From positions 2,279,501 to 2,343,500 of the forward strand of contig NZ_CP126107.1 of NCBI RefSeq assembly GCF_030123365.1: a stretch of 64,000 nt of DNA, in the 5' to 3' direction. Numbering within the stretch: position 1 is the first letter of the stretch; each line of letters begins with the position of its first letter. Made by a program: the position numbers and the translations under genes. Under the pieces are notes generated by a model. That model was given only the letters and a program-made list of their open reading frames with translations. It ran no database searches and was not told the DNA's origin. Below, in pieces: positions 16,312 to 25,930 of the stretch. This DNA is from Neobacillus sp. SuZ13 (GTDB taxonomy: Bacteria > Bacillota > Bacilli > Bacillales > Cytobacillaceae).

Positions 16312-17100
16312 ATGTCGCTGTTGCAAGGAACAGAACAAGAAATCGTAAACTATCTATTAGCTGCAGAAAAAGATAAGCGGGAAGTTGAAAAAATTACCAC
16401 TAGTTATCCAACGCTAACATTTGAGCATGCCTATGAAATACAACAAAAATTAATCGAGCAAAAAGAAAAGGAAGGGCTTCGCCGAATTGGTGTAAAACTC
16501 GGTTTAACAAGTAAGGCAAAGCAGGTGATGATGGGTGTCCATGAAGCAATCTACGGATATTTAATGGATGATATGCTAGCACCTGAATGGGAACCAGTCA
16601 AATTTAGCAGTTTCATACATCCTAAGGCAGAACCAGAAATTGCATTCTTGATTAATGAAGATATCCAAGGAACTAGAGTTACAGCCGACGATATTTTAAA
16701 GGTGACAAAATATGTAGCACCAGCGATCGAGATTATTGATAGCCGTTTTTTAGATTTCAAGTTTACACTAGTAGACGTTGTTGCTGATAATTGTTCTTCA
16801 TCAAAATTTATTGTAGGCAACAAATGGGTGTCGCCGGATGCGCTAAACCTCAAAGATATTGGTGTATACATCTCTAAGAATTCAGAGGTTGCAACTACTG
16901 GGACCAGTGCGGCTGTATTAGGTGATCCAGCTGCTGCGGTTGCTTGGGCTGTAAACAAGCTTGGTGAAACTGGGCAGGGATTAAAGAAAGGCGATATCGT
17001 GCTTAGCGGCGCAATAACAGAAGCAATTAGCTTTCAAGCAGGGGATACAATTTTGGCACAATTTGCGGAACTAGGCAGTGTTTCATTTACTAGCAAATAA
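16312..17100 (+). CDS. 4-oxalocrotonate decarboxylase (DmpH/XylI-like)
   Basis: A 262-residue paralogue of the preceding hydratase. It keeps VKLGLTSKAKQVMMGV, HPKAEPEIAFLI, EIIDSRFLDFKFTLVDVVADN and AAVLGDPAAAVAWAVN. The DFKF segment and the N-terminus resemble DmpH-type decarboxylases, which form 2-oxopent-4-enoate and CO2 from the 4-oxalocrotonate made by the aminomuconate deaminase. The expected later enzymes (4-hydroxy-2-oxovalerate aldolase and acetaldehyde dehydrogenase) and a tautomerase are not in this window. It has a good SD (GTGGAGG). Confidence 0.82.
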   Translation: MSLLQGTEQEIVNYLLAAEKDKREVEKITTSYPTLTFEHAYEIQQKLIEQKEKEGLRRIGVKLGLTSKAKQVMMGVHEAIYGYLMDDMLAPEWEPVKFSSFIHPKAEPEIAFLINEDIQGTRVTADDILKVTKYVAPAIEIIDSRFLDFKFTLVDVVADNCSSSKFIVGNKWVSPDALNLKDIGVYISKNSEVATTGTSAAVLGDPAAAVAWAVNKLGETGQGLKKGDIVLSGAITEAISFQAGDTILAQFAELGSVSFTSK

Positions 17101-17189
17101 TCGGACTGCTACAATTTAATTTAAGGCTGTTTTTGTAAACTTTGTTGTTGTTATAGACAATCAATTTCCTTAAAGACGTATCGACTAAT

Positions 17190-17236
17190 GGTTAATAATA
17201 TATTCCCTAACCAAACAGTTTAACTTTTTATATAAT
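17190..17236 (+). promoter_or_regulatory. Possible promoter of the kynU-permease-kynA section
   Basis: A perfect TATAAT at 17231-17236 in the 189-nt gap before kynureninase. An interrupted palindrome (GGTTA at 17190, TAACC at 17208-17212) is centred about 42 nt upstream of the expected start. No consensus -35. The spacing mimics the other two island promoters, but the palindrome arms are further apart. Confidence 0.35.
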
Positions 17237-17289
17237 GCAATAATCTTTCATAAAAGAGCCTATTTAATTAATGATTGGAGGATACACTG

Positions 17290-18558
17290 TTGTTAACTTT
17301 AGAGTATGCACAACAATTGGATAATGCAGATAGCCTTAATAGATTTAGAGAAGAATTTTACATAAAACCGAATTCTATCTATATGGATGGAAATTCACTG
17401 GGACTTCTTTCGAAAAGAGCAGAAAAGACACTACTGGAATCATTAAATGATTGGAAAGAGCATGGAATTGACGGATGGACAAACGGGAAGCACCCTTGGT
17501 TTTTTTTATCGGAAAAACTAGGAGAGATGATGGCTCCGTTAGTAGGTGCTGCAGCTAATGAAGTGATTGTTACGGGTTCCACAACGGTTAACTTGCATCA
17601 ACTAGTCGCTACTTTTTATAAGCCGGATGGAAAGCGGACCAAAATTTTGGCTGATGAATTAACCTTTCCATCAGATATATATGCGCTTCAAAGTCAGCTT
17701 CGCATTCATGGATTTGATCCAGATACACATCTTGTTCGTGTAAAAAGCAGGGATGGGCGCTTTTTAGAGGAAGAAGATATTATCAAAGCGATGACCGATG
17801 AGATTGCACTCATCATTTTACCAACAGTCCTCTATCGAAGCGGCCAAATCTTAGATATGAAGCGACTGACAGCTGAAGCGAACAGAAGAGGGATATTAAT
17901 CGGTTTTGATGGTTGTCATTCGATTGGAGCCATCCCACATTCGTTCAGTGAATGGGGCGTTGATTTTGCCTATTGGTGCAACTATAAACACTTAAATGGT
18001 GGTCCGGGCAGTGTTGGCGGTTTATATGTGAACTCTAAACATTTTGGCACAGCCCCTGGACTGGCTGGCTGGTTTGGTTCGAAAAAAGATAAGCAATTTG
18101 ATATGGAGCATACTCTAACACCGGCTGATTCAGCGGGAGCCTATCAAATTGGGACTCCGCATGTGTTGAGTCTTGCACCTTTACTTGGTGCGTTAGAGAT
18201 TTTTGCAGAAGCAGGGATTGAAAATATTCGTTCCAAGTCTTTAAAAATCAATCAATATTTAATGGATATAATTCATCAAGAGCTGCATGACTTCGGATTC
18301 ACGATTGGAAACCCTAGCGAAGATATTCGACGTGGTGGCCATGTAAGTTTAGAGCATAAAGAAGCAGCACGTATTTGTAAAGCGTTGAAAGAAAATGGCA
18401 TCATTCCAGATTTCCGTGCACCAAACATCATTCGACTTGCACCTGTTGCGCTTTATACCTCCTATACAGAGGTTTGGGAAGTCGTCCAGATTCTTAAGAA
18501 GATTATGACTGAAAAGCAATATGAACAGTTTAAAAATGAACGTGAAGTTGTAGCTTAA
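17290..18558 (+). CDS. kynU: Kynureninase
   Basis: A 422-residue fold-type I PLP enzyme of normal length. It shows [10 protein letters not shown] near the N-terminus, [10 protein letters not shown], the cofactor-binding FDGCHSIGA with its Asp, and [11 protein letters not shown] carrying the Schiff-base Lys. It splits L-kynurenine to anthranilate and alanine, feeding the anthranilate hydroxylase upstream. The start is TTG 17290, since GGAGG lies 8 nt before it; the TTG at 17275 overlaps that SD. It heads a three-gene group with the permease and kynA. Confidence 0.93.
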   Translation: MLTLEYAQQLDNADSLNRFREEFYIKPNSIYMDGNSLGLLSKRAEKTLLESLNDWKEHGIDGWTNGKHPWFFLSEKLGEMMAPLVGAAANEVIVTGSTTVNLHQLVATFYKPDGKRTKILADELTFPSDIYALQSQLRIHGFDPDTHLVRVKSRDGRFLEEEDIIKAMTDEIALIILPTVLYRSGQILDMKRLTAEANRRGILIGFDGCHSIGAIPHSFSEWGVDFAYWCNYKHLNGGPGSVGGLYVNSKHFGTAPGLAGWFGSKKDKQFDMEHTLTPADSAGAYQIGTPHVLSLAPLLGALEIFAEAGIENIRSKSLKINQYLMDIIHQELHDFGFTIGNPSEDIRRGGHVSLEHKEAARICKALKENGIIPDFRAPNIIRLAPVALYTSYTEVWEVVQILKKIMTEKQYEQFKNEREVVA

Positions 18559-18581
18559 CTAAAGGGTCGAGGAGGAATTAT

Positions 18582-19997
18582 ATGGCGAACAATCATTTGA
18601 ATAATGGAAATGGATCAGGGTTAAAGCGTGAATTAAAAACAAGTCAACTGACAATGATTGCGATGGGATGTGCGATTGGAACAGGTCTTTTCCTTGGAAG
18701 TGGACTTGCTATCAGTACAGCCGGTCCTAGTGTATTAATCAGTTATGCAATCGGTGCTTTCATTGTCTTACTATTAATGGGATGTTTATCTGAAATGACT
18801 GTTGCCCATCCAACATCAGGATCTTTTGGAACGATTTCTGAGAAGTATATTAGCCCGTTCGCTGGTTATCTTGTCCGTTATTCCTATTGGGTTGCGAATG
18901 TTCTAGCGGTTGGGGTTGAGGTAAGTGCGATTGCCGTTTATATGAAGTATTGGTTTCCAGATGTACCTGGGTTTGTTTGGATTTTGTTGTTCGCCGCAGT
19001 ATTGATTTATGTAAATGCAACAAGTGTCAATACCTTTGCAACATTTGAGTATTGGTTCTCGATGATCAAAATTAGTGCCATCGTTGGATTCATTCTCCTT
19101 GGAGCATATGTTTTCATTGGAGGGTCCGCTAAGCCTGAAATGGGACCTGAGAACTTCGTTAATGAAGGTGGATTCTTACCGTTCGGCATGTGGGGAATGT
19201 GGGTCGCTATCTTTATTTCTCTATTTAGCTTTTTAGGGACGGAATTGATCGCCGTTACTGCTGGAGAAGCGAAGGACCCAGATGTTGCGGTACCTAAAGC
19301 TTTGAAAGCAACTGTTTTCCGTTTATCGACATTTTATATTATTACTCTTGGCATCATGCTAATGATTGTTCCATGGAAATCTGCAGGAGTTGAAGAAAGT
19401 CCGTTCGTAAAAGTGATGGAACTTTTAAATATTCCAGGTGCAAGTGGAATTATGAATTTTATAATTTTAACTGCTGCTTTGTCTGCTATGAACAGTCAGC
19501 TTTACGCGTCTACTCGAATGATGTTTTCATTATCTAGAGGAAATCATGCACCAGCTTTTTTAGGCAAATTAAGCAGAAAAGGTGTCCCGTTAAGCGCACT
19601 TGCTATTTCAACAATAGGGATTTTTCTTGCAGCTGCAGTAAATGCTTTATTACCAGATTCGTCTTACGCATTTATGATGGGGATTTCCATGTTCGGTGCC
19701 ATCTTCACATGGTTTATGGTGTTTGTTTCCCATTTGTTTTTCAGAAGAAAGTGGGAGCAGTCAGGCGGCCGGAAGTTGCCAGTTAAAATGGTTGGTTTTC
19801 CATACTTGACGATACTTGGAGCGGTTCTTCTATTGAGTTTAATGATCACCACTTGGTTTACAGGTTTTAAAATTATGCTCCAATTTGGTGTTCCATGGTT
19901 ACTATTCTTAACGGCTGCCTACTTTATTTTTAATAAAAGCAAAAATAATCCTGAAAAGAACAAGTCTGATGCAATTCTTAATAAAAAGGTAAATTAA
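18582..19997 (+). CDS. APC-superfamily amino acid permease, possibly for tryptophan or kynurenine
   Basis: A 471-residue, 12-helix AAT-family permease. It shows MGCAIGTGLFLGSGLAIS (helix 1 glycine-rich unwound region), SEMTVAHPTSGSFGTI, and FLGTELIAVTAGEAKDP in helix 6. It sits between kynureninase and tryptophan dioxygenase with 20-60 nt gaps, so its substrate is probably tryptophan or kynurenine; this is inferred from context only. A paralogue under sigma-54-type control lies at 58705. Confidence 0.8.
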   Translation: MANNHLNNGNGSGLKRELKTSQLTMIAMGCAIGTGLFLGSGLAISTAGPSVLISYAIGAFIVLLLMGCLSEMTVAHPTSGSFGTISEKYISPFAGYLVRYSYWVANVLAVGVEVSAIAVYMKYWFPDVPGFVWILLFAAVLIYVNATSVNTFATFEYWFSMIKISAIVGFILLGAYVFIGGSAKPEMGPENFVNEGGFLPFGMWGMWVAIFISLFSFLGTELIAVTAGEAKDPDVAVPKALKATVFRLSTFYIITLGIMLMIVPWKSAGVEESPFVKVMELLNIPGASGIMNFIILTAALSAMNSQLYASTRMMFSLSRGNHAPAFLGKLSRKGVPLSALAISTIGIFLAAAVNALLPDSSYAFMMGISMFGAIFTWFMVFVSHLFFRRKWEQSGGRKLPVKMVGFPYLTILGAVLLLSLMITTWFTGFKIMLQFGVPWLLFLTAAYFIFNKSKNNPEKNKSDAILNKKVN

Positions 19998-20053
19998 CGA
20001 TATAAATACTCATAAATAACTTAACTTTATTAGAATGCTGGAGGTATAATACC

Positions 20054-20902
20054 ATGAATTCACAAGAAAAGAACACTAAACATGATTTGGAGAAGGAGAT
20101 ACAAACCGATTTTCAAAAATCGATGTCCTATGGTGATTATCTTCATCTTGATAAAATTTTATCAAGTCAGCATCGGTTATCCGATCACCATGATGAGATG
20201 TTATTTATAGTTATTCATCAAGCAAGTGAATTATGGATGAAGTTAATCATTCATGAATTGACGGCTGCAATTGAGTATATACAAAACAATGATTTGGAGC
20301 CATCATTCAAAATTTTATCACGTGTTTCCAGAATCCAGCAGCAATTGATTCAGTCATGGAGTGTCCTTTCGACCCTGACACCTTCTGAGTATTTAGAGTT
20401 TAGAGATAAATTGGGTCAATCATCAGGATTCCAATCTTATCAGAATCGTTTGATTGAATTTGCATTAGGAAACAAAAATGCTCATACACTTGCAGTCTAT
20501 AAACACCAAACAGAATTATATGAAAGAATGCAAGAAGCCCTTAATCAACCAAGTATTTATGATGCTGCGATCCAGGCCCTTGTAGCGCGTGGCTTACCTG
20601 TTGATCATGAGGTTCGCCACCGGGATTTGTCCAAAAACTATGAGCCAAATGCTAGTGTCGAGGAAGCTTGGCTAACCGTTTATCGAAATGTGGACCAATA
20701 CTGGGACCTTTACGAGTTAGCAGAGAAGTTAGTTGATATCGGCAATCAGCAGCAATTATGGCGATTTAATCATATGAGTACGGTAGAGAGAATCATAGGT
20801 CATAAGCAGGGGACAGGTGGATCGTCCGGTGTGACCTATTTAAAAAGAGTACTAGACCAACAATTTTTCCCTGAACTTTGGAGTTTAAGAACGAAGCTTT
20901 AG
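20054..20902 (+). CDS. kynA: Tryptophan 2,3-dioxygenase
   Basis: A 282-residue heme enzyme, the usual bacterial length. Substrate-pocket motifs are [29 protein letters not shown] and the C-terminal [20 protein letters not shown], the segment holding the axial heme His and a substrate-binding loop. It oxidises L-Trp to N-formylkynurenine. The next enzyme, kynurenine formamidase, is not encoded in this window. It is the last gene of the island and is followed by a strong terminator. Confidence 0.95.
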   Translation: MNSQEKNTKHDLEKEIQTDFQKSMSYGDYLHLDKILSSQHRLSDHHDEMLFIVIHQASELWMKLIIHELTAAIEYIQNNDLEPSFKILSRVSRIQQQLIQSWSVLSTLTPSEYLEFRDKLGQSSGFQSYQNRLIEFALGNKNAHTLAVYKHQTELYERMQEALNQPSIYDAAIQALVARGLPVDHEVRHRDLSKNYEPNASVEEAWLTVYRNVDQYWDLYELAEKLVDIGNQQQLWRFNHMSTVERIIGHKQGTGGSSGVTYLKRVLDQQFFPELWSLRTKL

Positions 20903-20927
20903 ATTGAAAAGCATCGGGTACAAAAGT

Positions 20928-20967
20928 CCACAAAACCTTGTAATAAGGTTTTGTGGCTTTTTTTTTA
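20928..20967 (+). terminator. Terminator of the tryptophan catabolic island
   Basis: A perfect 12-bp stem, CCACAAAACCTT / AAGGTTTTGTGG, then a run of T. Confidence 0.9.
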
Positions 20968-21011
20968 TAAGATTAATAGGTGTTTCTGATAATAGTGAGG
21001 AAGGAAAATTG

Positions 21012-21603
21012 GTTCAACAGTAACTAGTGGAGGCGACTAATGCCCGTGGAGGCAGAAAAAACAGTTCAACGGTAACTAGTGTAGGGGACTAATGCCCGTG
21101 GAGACAGAAAAAACGGTTCAACGGTAACTAGTGGAGACGACTAATGCCCGTGGAGGCAGAAAAAACAGTTCAACGGTAACTAGTGGAGGCGACTAATGCC
21201 CGTGAAGGCAGAAAAAACGGTTCAACGGTAACTAGTGGAGGCACTAATGCCCGTGGAGGCAGAAAAAACAGTTCAACGGTAACTAGTGTAGGCGACTAAT
21301 GCCCGTGGAGTCAGAAAAAACGGTTCAACGGTAACTAGTGGAGACGACTAATGCCCATGGAGGCAGAAAAAACAGTTCAACGGTAACTAGTGGAGGCGAC
21401 TAATGCCCGTGAAGGCAGAAAAAACGGTTCAACGGTAACTAGTGTAGGCGACTAATGCCCGTGGAGGCAGAAAAAACAGTTCAACGGTAATTAGTGGAGG
21501 CGACTAATGCCCGTGAAGGCAGAAAAAACAGTTCAACGGTAACCAGTGAAGGCGACTAATGCCCGTGGAGGCAGAAAAAACGGTTCAACTGTAACTAGTA
21601 GAA
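21012..21603 (+). repeat. 52-bp tandem repeat array (about 11.5 units)
   Basis: Twelve occurrences of GTTCAAC start at 21012, 21064, 21116, 21168, 21220, 21271, 21323, 21375, 21427, 21479, 21531 and 21583, giving a 52-nt period (one unit is 51). Eleven units contain GGAGGCGACTAATG or a variant and then an 11-codon frame MPVEAEKTVQR ending in TAA. The frames start at 21040, 21092, 21144, 21196, 21247, 21299, 21351, 21403, 21455, 21507 and 21559. The fifth unit lacks 1 nt between the SD-like motif and its ATG. Units 1-4 and 5-8 share variant patterns, suggesting a four-unit block duplication. There is no unique spacer sequence, so it is not a CRISPR. Confidence 0.93.
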
Positions 21604-21716
21604 GCCCTTGAAGAGGGGAAAACTAGTTCGAATAAAATGGTACATATTACATGAATTAACGTTATTTGGGCAATTATAAAACGAGACTGAAAAAGAGGAG
21701 GAAGACCAAAAATCCT

Positions 21717-23249
21717 ATGTGGAAAAAAGTAAGTCTAAAACAGCATAAAAGTTCAGGAAATACTTCTTCCTCCGATGACCTATTAACCAAAAATTTGATA
21801 AAGAATGTAGGACAAATTAAAGAGGATTTAGGCGATTGCTCTGATTTGAACGTTCGTATGATCAAGCATAAAGAAAATCCCTTTGCCTTTGCAGTCATAC
21901 ATATTGATGGGATTTCAAATACACCAAAAATTGATGAACATGTCATAGAACCACTATTAACAAACAAGTTTGACCCAGCTTCTAGAACAATAAAAGATGA
22001 ATTACAACAGGTAATCGCAGTTACAAATATTAAGGAAAAAAACACATTTAAAGATATACTTTCAGCGATTGTTTCTGGTGGCACAGTCATTTTAATAGAT
22101 AATGATCCGAGTGCACTTATCCTTAGTACAAGAGAAATTGAATCACGTAGTATCGTGGAACCAACAACACAAACGGTCATTCGCGGACCAAAAGACAGCT
22201 TTACAGAAAACCTTAGAACCAACACCTCCCTTGTCCGATCTCGAATCCAAAGTCCGAATTTACGACTGGATTCGATGATAATTGGTGAAGTGACTCAAAC
22301 TCAAGTTGAAATCATGTACATCAAGGACATTGCTGACGAGTCTATTGTAAAAGAAGTTAAGAATCGTCTTCAGAAAATAAAAATAGACGGCATTATTGAA
22401 TCTGCCTATATTGAAGGTTTTATTCAAGATGAAATGCAAACTCCTTTTCCAACAGTTCAAAATACAGAACGCCCGGATGCAGTGGTTGGAAATTTACTTG
22501 AAGGACGCGTGGCCATTTTTATGACTGGGACTCCTTACGTGCTTATTGTCCCGGTAACCTTTACCCAACTCTTCCAATCTCCGGAGGATTATTATCAGAA
22601 TCAATATATAAGCAGTGTTTTAAGGATTTTACGTTTGGGGGCATTTTTTTTAGCCTTATATGCACCGGCTGTATATGTAGCAATGATTACACACCATCAG
22701 GCACTTGTTCCTACTGTATTACTTGTCAGTATTGCTGCCCAACGAGAGGCTATCCCTTTTCCTGCCATTGTGGAAGCTTTTATTATGGAGATTACCTTTG
22801 AAGTACTAAGAGAAGCAGGAATTAGGATGCCGAGAGCAGTTGGGTCAGCCCTTTCTATTGTGGGAGCGCTTATCCTTGGACAAGCAGCTGTAGATGCAGG
22901 CTTTGTATCTGCAGCTATGGTTATTATCGTTTCTGTAACAGCCATCGCTAGTTTCGCACTCCCAAACTACAATCTTGGAATCGCTGCACGCTCACTTCGT
23001 TTTTTATTATTGATCGTTGCCTCATACGCCGGGCTTTATGGTGTGTTAGCTGCTTCCCTTATTATTGGGATGCATATGTGCTCGTTGCGTTCGTTTGGGG
23101 TTCCATATCTATCTCCTATAGCTCCATTCAAACTAAAGGAGCAAAAGGATGTCCTATTTCGTTTTGCTTTACCAAACCTAATAAACAGACCAACACCTGC
23201 AAATGAAAAAAATAAAGTAAGGATAGGGAATAGGAATGAGGGAGAATAG
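21717..23249 (+). CDS. Spore germination receptor subunit A (GerA/GerKA family)
   Basis: A 510-residue protein with a hydrophilic N-terminal half (about 1-280, the soluble GerA N-domain, with ENPFAFAVIHIDG and a FMTGTPYVLIVPVTF stretch) and a C-terminal half with several membrane helices (VYVAMITHHQALVPT, REAIPFPAIVEAFIMEI). A subunits form the core of inner-membrane nutrient receptors. The ATG 21717 lies 15 nt after GAGGAGG, which is long; an in-frame TTG at 21666 has no SD. Genes run A-C-B, as in gerK. It follows the 52-bp repeat array. Confidence 0.88.
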   Translation: MWKKVSLKQHKSSGNTSSSDDLLTKNLIKNVGQIKEDLGDCSDLNVRMIKHKENPFAFAVIHIDGISNTPKIDEHVIEPLLTNKFDPASRTIKDELQQVIAVTNIKEKNTFKDILSAIVSGGTVILIDNDPSALILSTREIESRSIVEPTTQTVIRGPKDSFTENLRTNTSLVRSRIQSPNLRLDSMIIGEVTQTQVEIMYIKDIADESIVKEVKNRLQKIKIDGIIESAYIEGFIQDEMQTPFPTVQNTERPDAVVGNLLEGRVAIFMTGTPYVLIVPVTFTQLFQSPEDYYQNQYISSVLRILRLGAFFLALYAPAVYVAMITHHQALVPTVLLVSIAAQREAIPFPAIVEAFIMEITFEVLREAGIRMPRAVGSALSIVGALILGQAAVDAGFVSAAMVIIVSVTAIASFALPNYNLGIAARSLRFLLLIVASYAGLYGVLAASLIIGMHMCSLRSFGVPYLSPIAPFKLKEQKDVLFRFALPNLINRPTPANEKNKVRIGNRNEGE

Positions 23250-23250
23250 A

Positions 23251-24435
23251 GTGAGAACTAAAATATCGTTCTTGATTATATTCTTATTTGTCGTACTCTC
23301 GGGGTGTTCAAATTATACGGAATTAAATGAAATAGCCATTGTCCTCGGAATAGGGATTGATTATATCCCTGAAAAAGATGTTTACGAAGTCACCTACCAA
23401 GTAGTTAATCCAAGTGAAAATGCTGCAAGAGGAACGGGTTCCGGCGGTACGCCAGTAATTAACTATAAAAGCAGGGGTAAAACAATTTCTGAAGCAGCTG
23501 GTAATTCCACAAATATTTTTCCCCGGAAAAATATTTATTCGCATATTCAGTTAGTACTCATTGGTGAACAACTGGCAAAAAAGGAGAGTTTGAACTTTAT
23601 TTTTGATGTATTTGAGCGGGATGCAGGAGTGCGTGTCAATGTTCCTGTTCTAATTACCCGTAATGCTGACATAAAAACGACAATGGATATACTTTCTTCT
23701 ATTGATAAAATTCCTGTTCGATCACTTGTAGGCAAGGTAATGAATGCATCAGATTTATTAGGGGAACATGGTGAAATTAAAATTTACGATATTATTGAGA
23801 ATTTAACTAACGAAGGTTCAGAACCAACAATAAGTGGGATAAGCATAAGAGGTAATTCAAAAACTGGTGCTAGCAAGAAAAACATAGAAAGTATGAATAA
23901 GACATTCATATTCCTCAATGGAATTGCTGTATTTAATAAAGGAAAATTAGTTGGATGGATAGATGGAAAAAAGACAAAGTCGCTTCAAATTATTAAGAAT
24001 AAAATACGAACTAGCAGTTTGAGAATTCATTGTGACCAGAAGCGGTATAACAATTTACTCGTGAATCACTTGAAAAGTAAGTCAAAAGTCGATTTGCAGA
24101 ACAGTCAAGCAGTCATAACAATTCAGGTGAACGCTTTCGGTAATCTAACTGAATTGCTCTGTAACAAGGATATAAGTAAGCGTGAAGTAATAAAAGAATA
24201 CCAGCGTAAAGGTGAACAAGAACTGGAAAAAGAAATAAAAGATGGAATTATTGTGGCACAGAAGTTGGAGAGTGATGTTTTCGGCTTTGGGGAAATTTTA
24301 CGAAACACTCATCAAAAAAAATGGAGAAAATCCAAGCAGCAGTGGAATAAGTTATTTTCACAAGCGAAGGTAAATGTCCAGGTGAATTTGACTATTGAAG
24401 GGACAGGAATGCGAATTAAGCCTTATCCTTATTGA
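23251..24435 (+). CDS. Spore germination receptor lipoprotein subunit C (Ger(x)C family)
   Basis: About 394 residues. It has a lipoprotein signal with lipobox LSGC, followed by the GerC domains: NYTELNEIAIVLGIGIDY, FPRKNIYSHIQLVLIGE and a C-terminal EKEIKDGIIVAQKLESDVFGFGE. C subunits are diacylglyceryl-anchored on the outer face of the inner spore membrane and are needed for receptor assembly. GTG 23251 is preferred for its SD (GGGAG) and compact signal peptide; an ATG at 23236 is in frame and overlaps the A gene. Confidence 0.88.
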   Translation: MRTKISFLIIFLFVVLSGCSNYTELNEIAIVLGIGIDYIPEKDVYEVTYQVVNPSENAARGTGSGGTPVINYKSRGKTISEAAGNSTNIFPRKNIYSHIQLVLIGEQLAKKESLNFIFDVFERDAGVRVNVPVLITRNADIKTTMDILSSIDKIPVRSLVGKVMNASDLLGEHGEIKIYDIIENLTNEGSEPTISGISIRGNSKTGASKKNIESMNKTFIFLNGIAVFNKGKLVGWIDGKKTKSLQIIKNKIRTSSLRIHCDQKRYNNLLVNHLKSKSKVDLQNSQAVITIQVNAFGNLTELLCNKDISKREVIKEYQRKGEQELEKEIKDGIIVAQKLESDVFGFGEILRNTHQKKWRKSKQQWNKLFSQAKVNVQVNLTIEGTGMRIKPYPY

Positions 24436-24451
24436 TCTAGGAGGGAAAGAA

Positions 24452-25552
24452 ATGGAACAGGTAAAGGTCAATGGGTTTCAGTTGTTTAGTGTCATCTTTT
24501 TATTTGAATTAGGAAGCGCAATTCTTGTAGGGATGGCTGGTGAAGCAAGGCAAGATTCATGGATTACAATCCTATTTGGAATTGCTTCAGGTTGCGTACT
24601 ATATCTTATTTTCACAAAATTATATACTATGTATCCTGCTTTACCATTGACCAGTTACCTTCAAAAAATTCTAGGGCGTTATTTGGGCTGGCTCTTTGGG
24701 CTAATGTATGTAACATATTTTATGTACATCGCTTCTAGGGTTTTGAGGGATTTCGAGGAATTATTAGTTATTGCAGCATATCGATCAGAAACACTTCTGA
24801 CGCTTGGAATCATCATGATGGTATGTGTAATGTATGCAATTTTTAAAGGAATTGAAGTATTTTTTCGCATATCGGAGCTTTGCCTTTTTATCATCGTGTT
24901 CATGCTTCTCTTTATTATATTATTTGAAATGGCTAGTGGAATAATAAAATTACAACATCTCCGTCCAATATTAGAACACGGTTGGCGTCCTTTAGTTAGT
25001 TCCTATCCAACTACTCTAACTTTCCCTTTCGGGGAAATGATTACGTTCACAATGCTTCTTCCATTCTTAAATAAACAAGAAAAGGCTAAAAAAGTGGGTA
25101 TTTTAGCTATCGTATTGAGTGGTTTATGCCTTCTATTATTTACCCTATTGAATATCGCCATTACCGGAGCAGATATTGCATCCCGGTCTGCCTTTCCTAT
25201 CCTTACGGCTGTAAGTTATATTAACATTGCTGAATTTGTTCAAAGGCTCGATACAGTGGTGATTATTAGTATGGTCATATTAGGATTTGTAAAAATAACT
25301 GTTTTTCTCTTCTGTGCTTTTATCGGGACAATAGATTTGTTTAAGATCAAACATCAAAAAAATTTAATTTATCCAATGGGAATCATTGTTTTAGTTAGCT
25401 CAGTCATTATGGCACCAAATTATATAGCGCACATTAACGAAGGATTAAAAATTGTACCGTACTATTTGCATATTCCTATGCAAATAGTAATCCCAATATT
25501 ATTATTGGTAATTGCCTTGATAAAAAGAAAGCTCAAGCCAGCTTATGCCTGA
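24452..25552 (+). CDS. Spore germination permease-like subunit B (GerB/GerKB family)
   Basis: A 366-residue integral membrane protein with about ten helices in the amino acid-polyamine carrier-like GerB fold, with LFELGSAILVGMAGEARQD at the start and YPTTLTFPFGEMITF in the middle. B subunits bind the germinant. ATG 24452 has GGAGGG upstream. Its specificity cannot be read from the sequence. It closes a three-gene operon, and no clear terminator separates it from the convergent gene 2 nt downstream. Confidence 0.87.
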   Translation: MEQVKVNGFQLFSVIFLFELGSAILVGMAGEARQDSWITILFGIASGCVLYLIFTKLYTMYPALPLTSYLQKILGRYLGWLFGLMYVTYFMYIASRVLRDFEELLVIAAYRSETLLTLGIIMMVCVMYAIFKGIEVFFRISELCLFIIVFMLLFIILFEMASGIIKLQHLRPILEHGWRPLVSSYPTTLTFPFGEMITFTMLLPFLNKQEKAKKVGILAIVLSGLCLLLFTLLNIAITGADIASRSAFPILTAVSYINIAEFVQRLDTVVIISMVILGFVKITVFLFCAFIGTIDLFKIKHQKNLIYPMGIIVLVSSVIMAPNYIAHINEGLKIVPYYLHIPMQIVIPILLLVIALIKRKLKPAYA

Positions 25553-25554
25553 TA

Positions 25555-25896
25555 CTACGCATTATTCTTCTTATTAATACTGGATCTCTTGACCTTTGTA
25601 AAAACAAGCGGCAGGAAGGAAAAAATAATCAGAATAACTTCTTCACCTGTCATCTTTTGTTTTATTTTTTTAAAGGAATTAAAAGTCTCATATATACTAA
25701 GACCTTGGAGCAGATCAATTATTATATTGACTCCTATAACAAGGGAAAATAAAAGTAAGATTATAAATAATAATTGTTTCAAGAGTATCACCCAGCTTTT
25801 TTTTCTTATTATTTGTATATATAGGAATATTAGCCCAATATGTAATATCTTTAACAAAATTGTAATGTGGACAAGCCCTTCCGACATAGGATACAC
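25555..25896 (-). CDS. Hypothetical small membrane protein convergent to the ger operon
   Basis: A 113-residue frame from GTG (25896), or ATG at 25887, with three hydrophobic stretches (about 9-30, 34-63, 87-102) and a basic C-terminus. Amino acid use looks protein-like, but there is no convincing SD and no recognised family. Its stop lies 2 nt from the gerB-like stop. Small membrane proteins do occur with germinant receptors, but usually on the same strand. It could also be non-coding intergenic sequence. Confidence 0.45.
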   Translation of the reverse strand: MYPMSEGLVHITILLKILHIGLIFLYIQIIRKKSWVILLKQLLFIILLLFSLVIGVNIIIDLLQGLSIYETFNSFKKIKQKMTGEEVILIIFSFLPLVFTKVKRSSINKKNNA

Positions 25897-25930
25897 GGAT
25901 TAGTATTTAAGTCGTATAGGAGGGGTTCGA

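Noticed and set aside
21012..21603. CRISPR array
   Set aside because: The units are contiguous with a 52-bp period and no unique spacers, and no cas gene is present in the window.
25589..25903. Plus-strand 104-codon frame after the gerB-like gene
   Set aside because: No SD and unlikely composition; the minus-strand frame in the same place looks more like a membrane protein.
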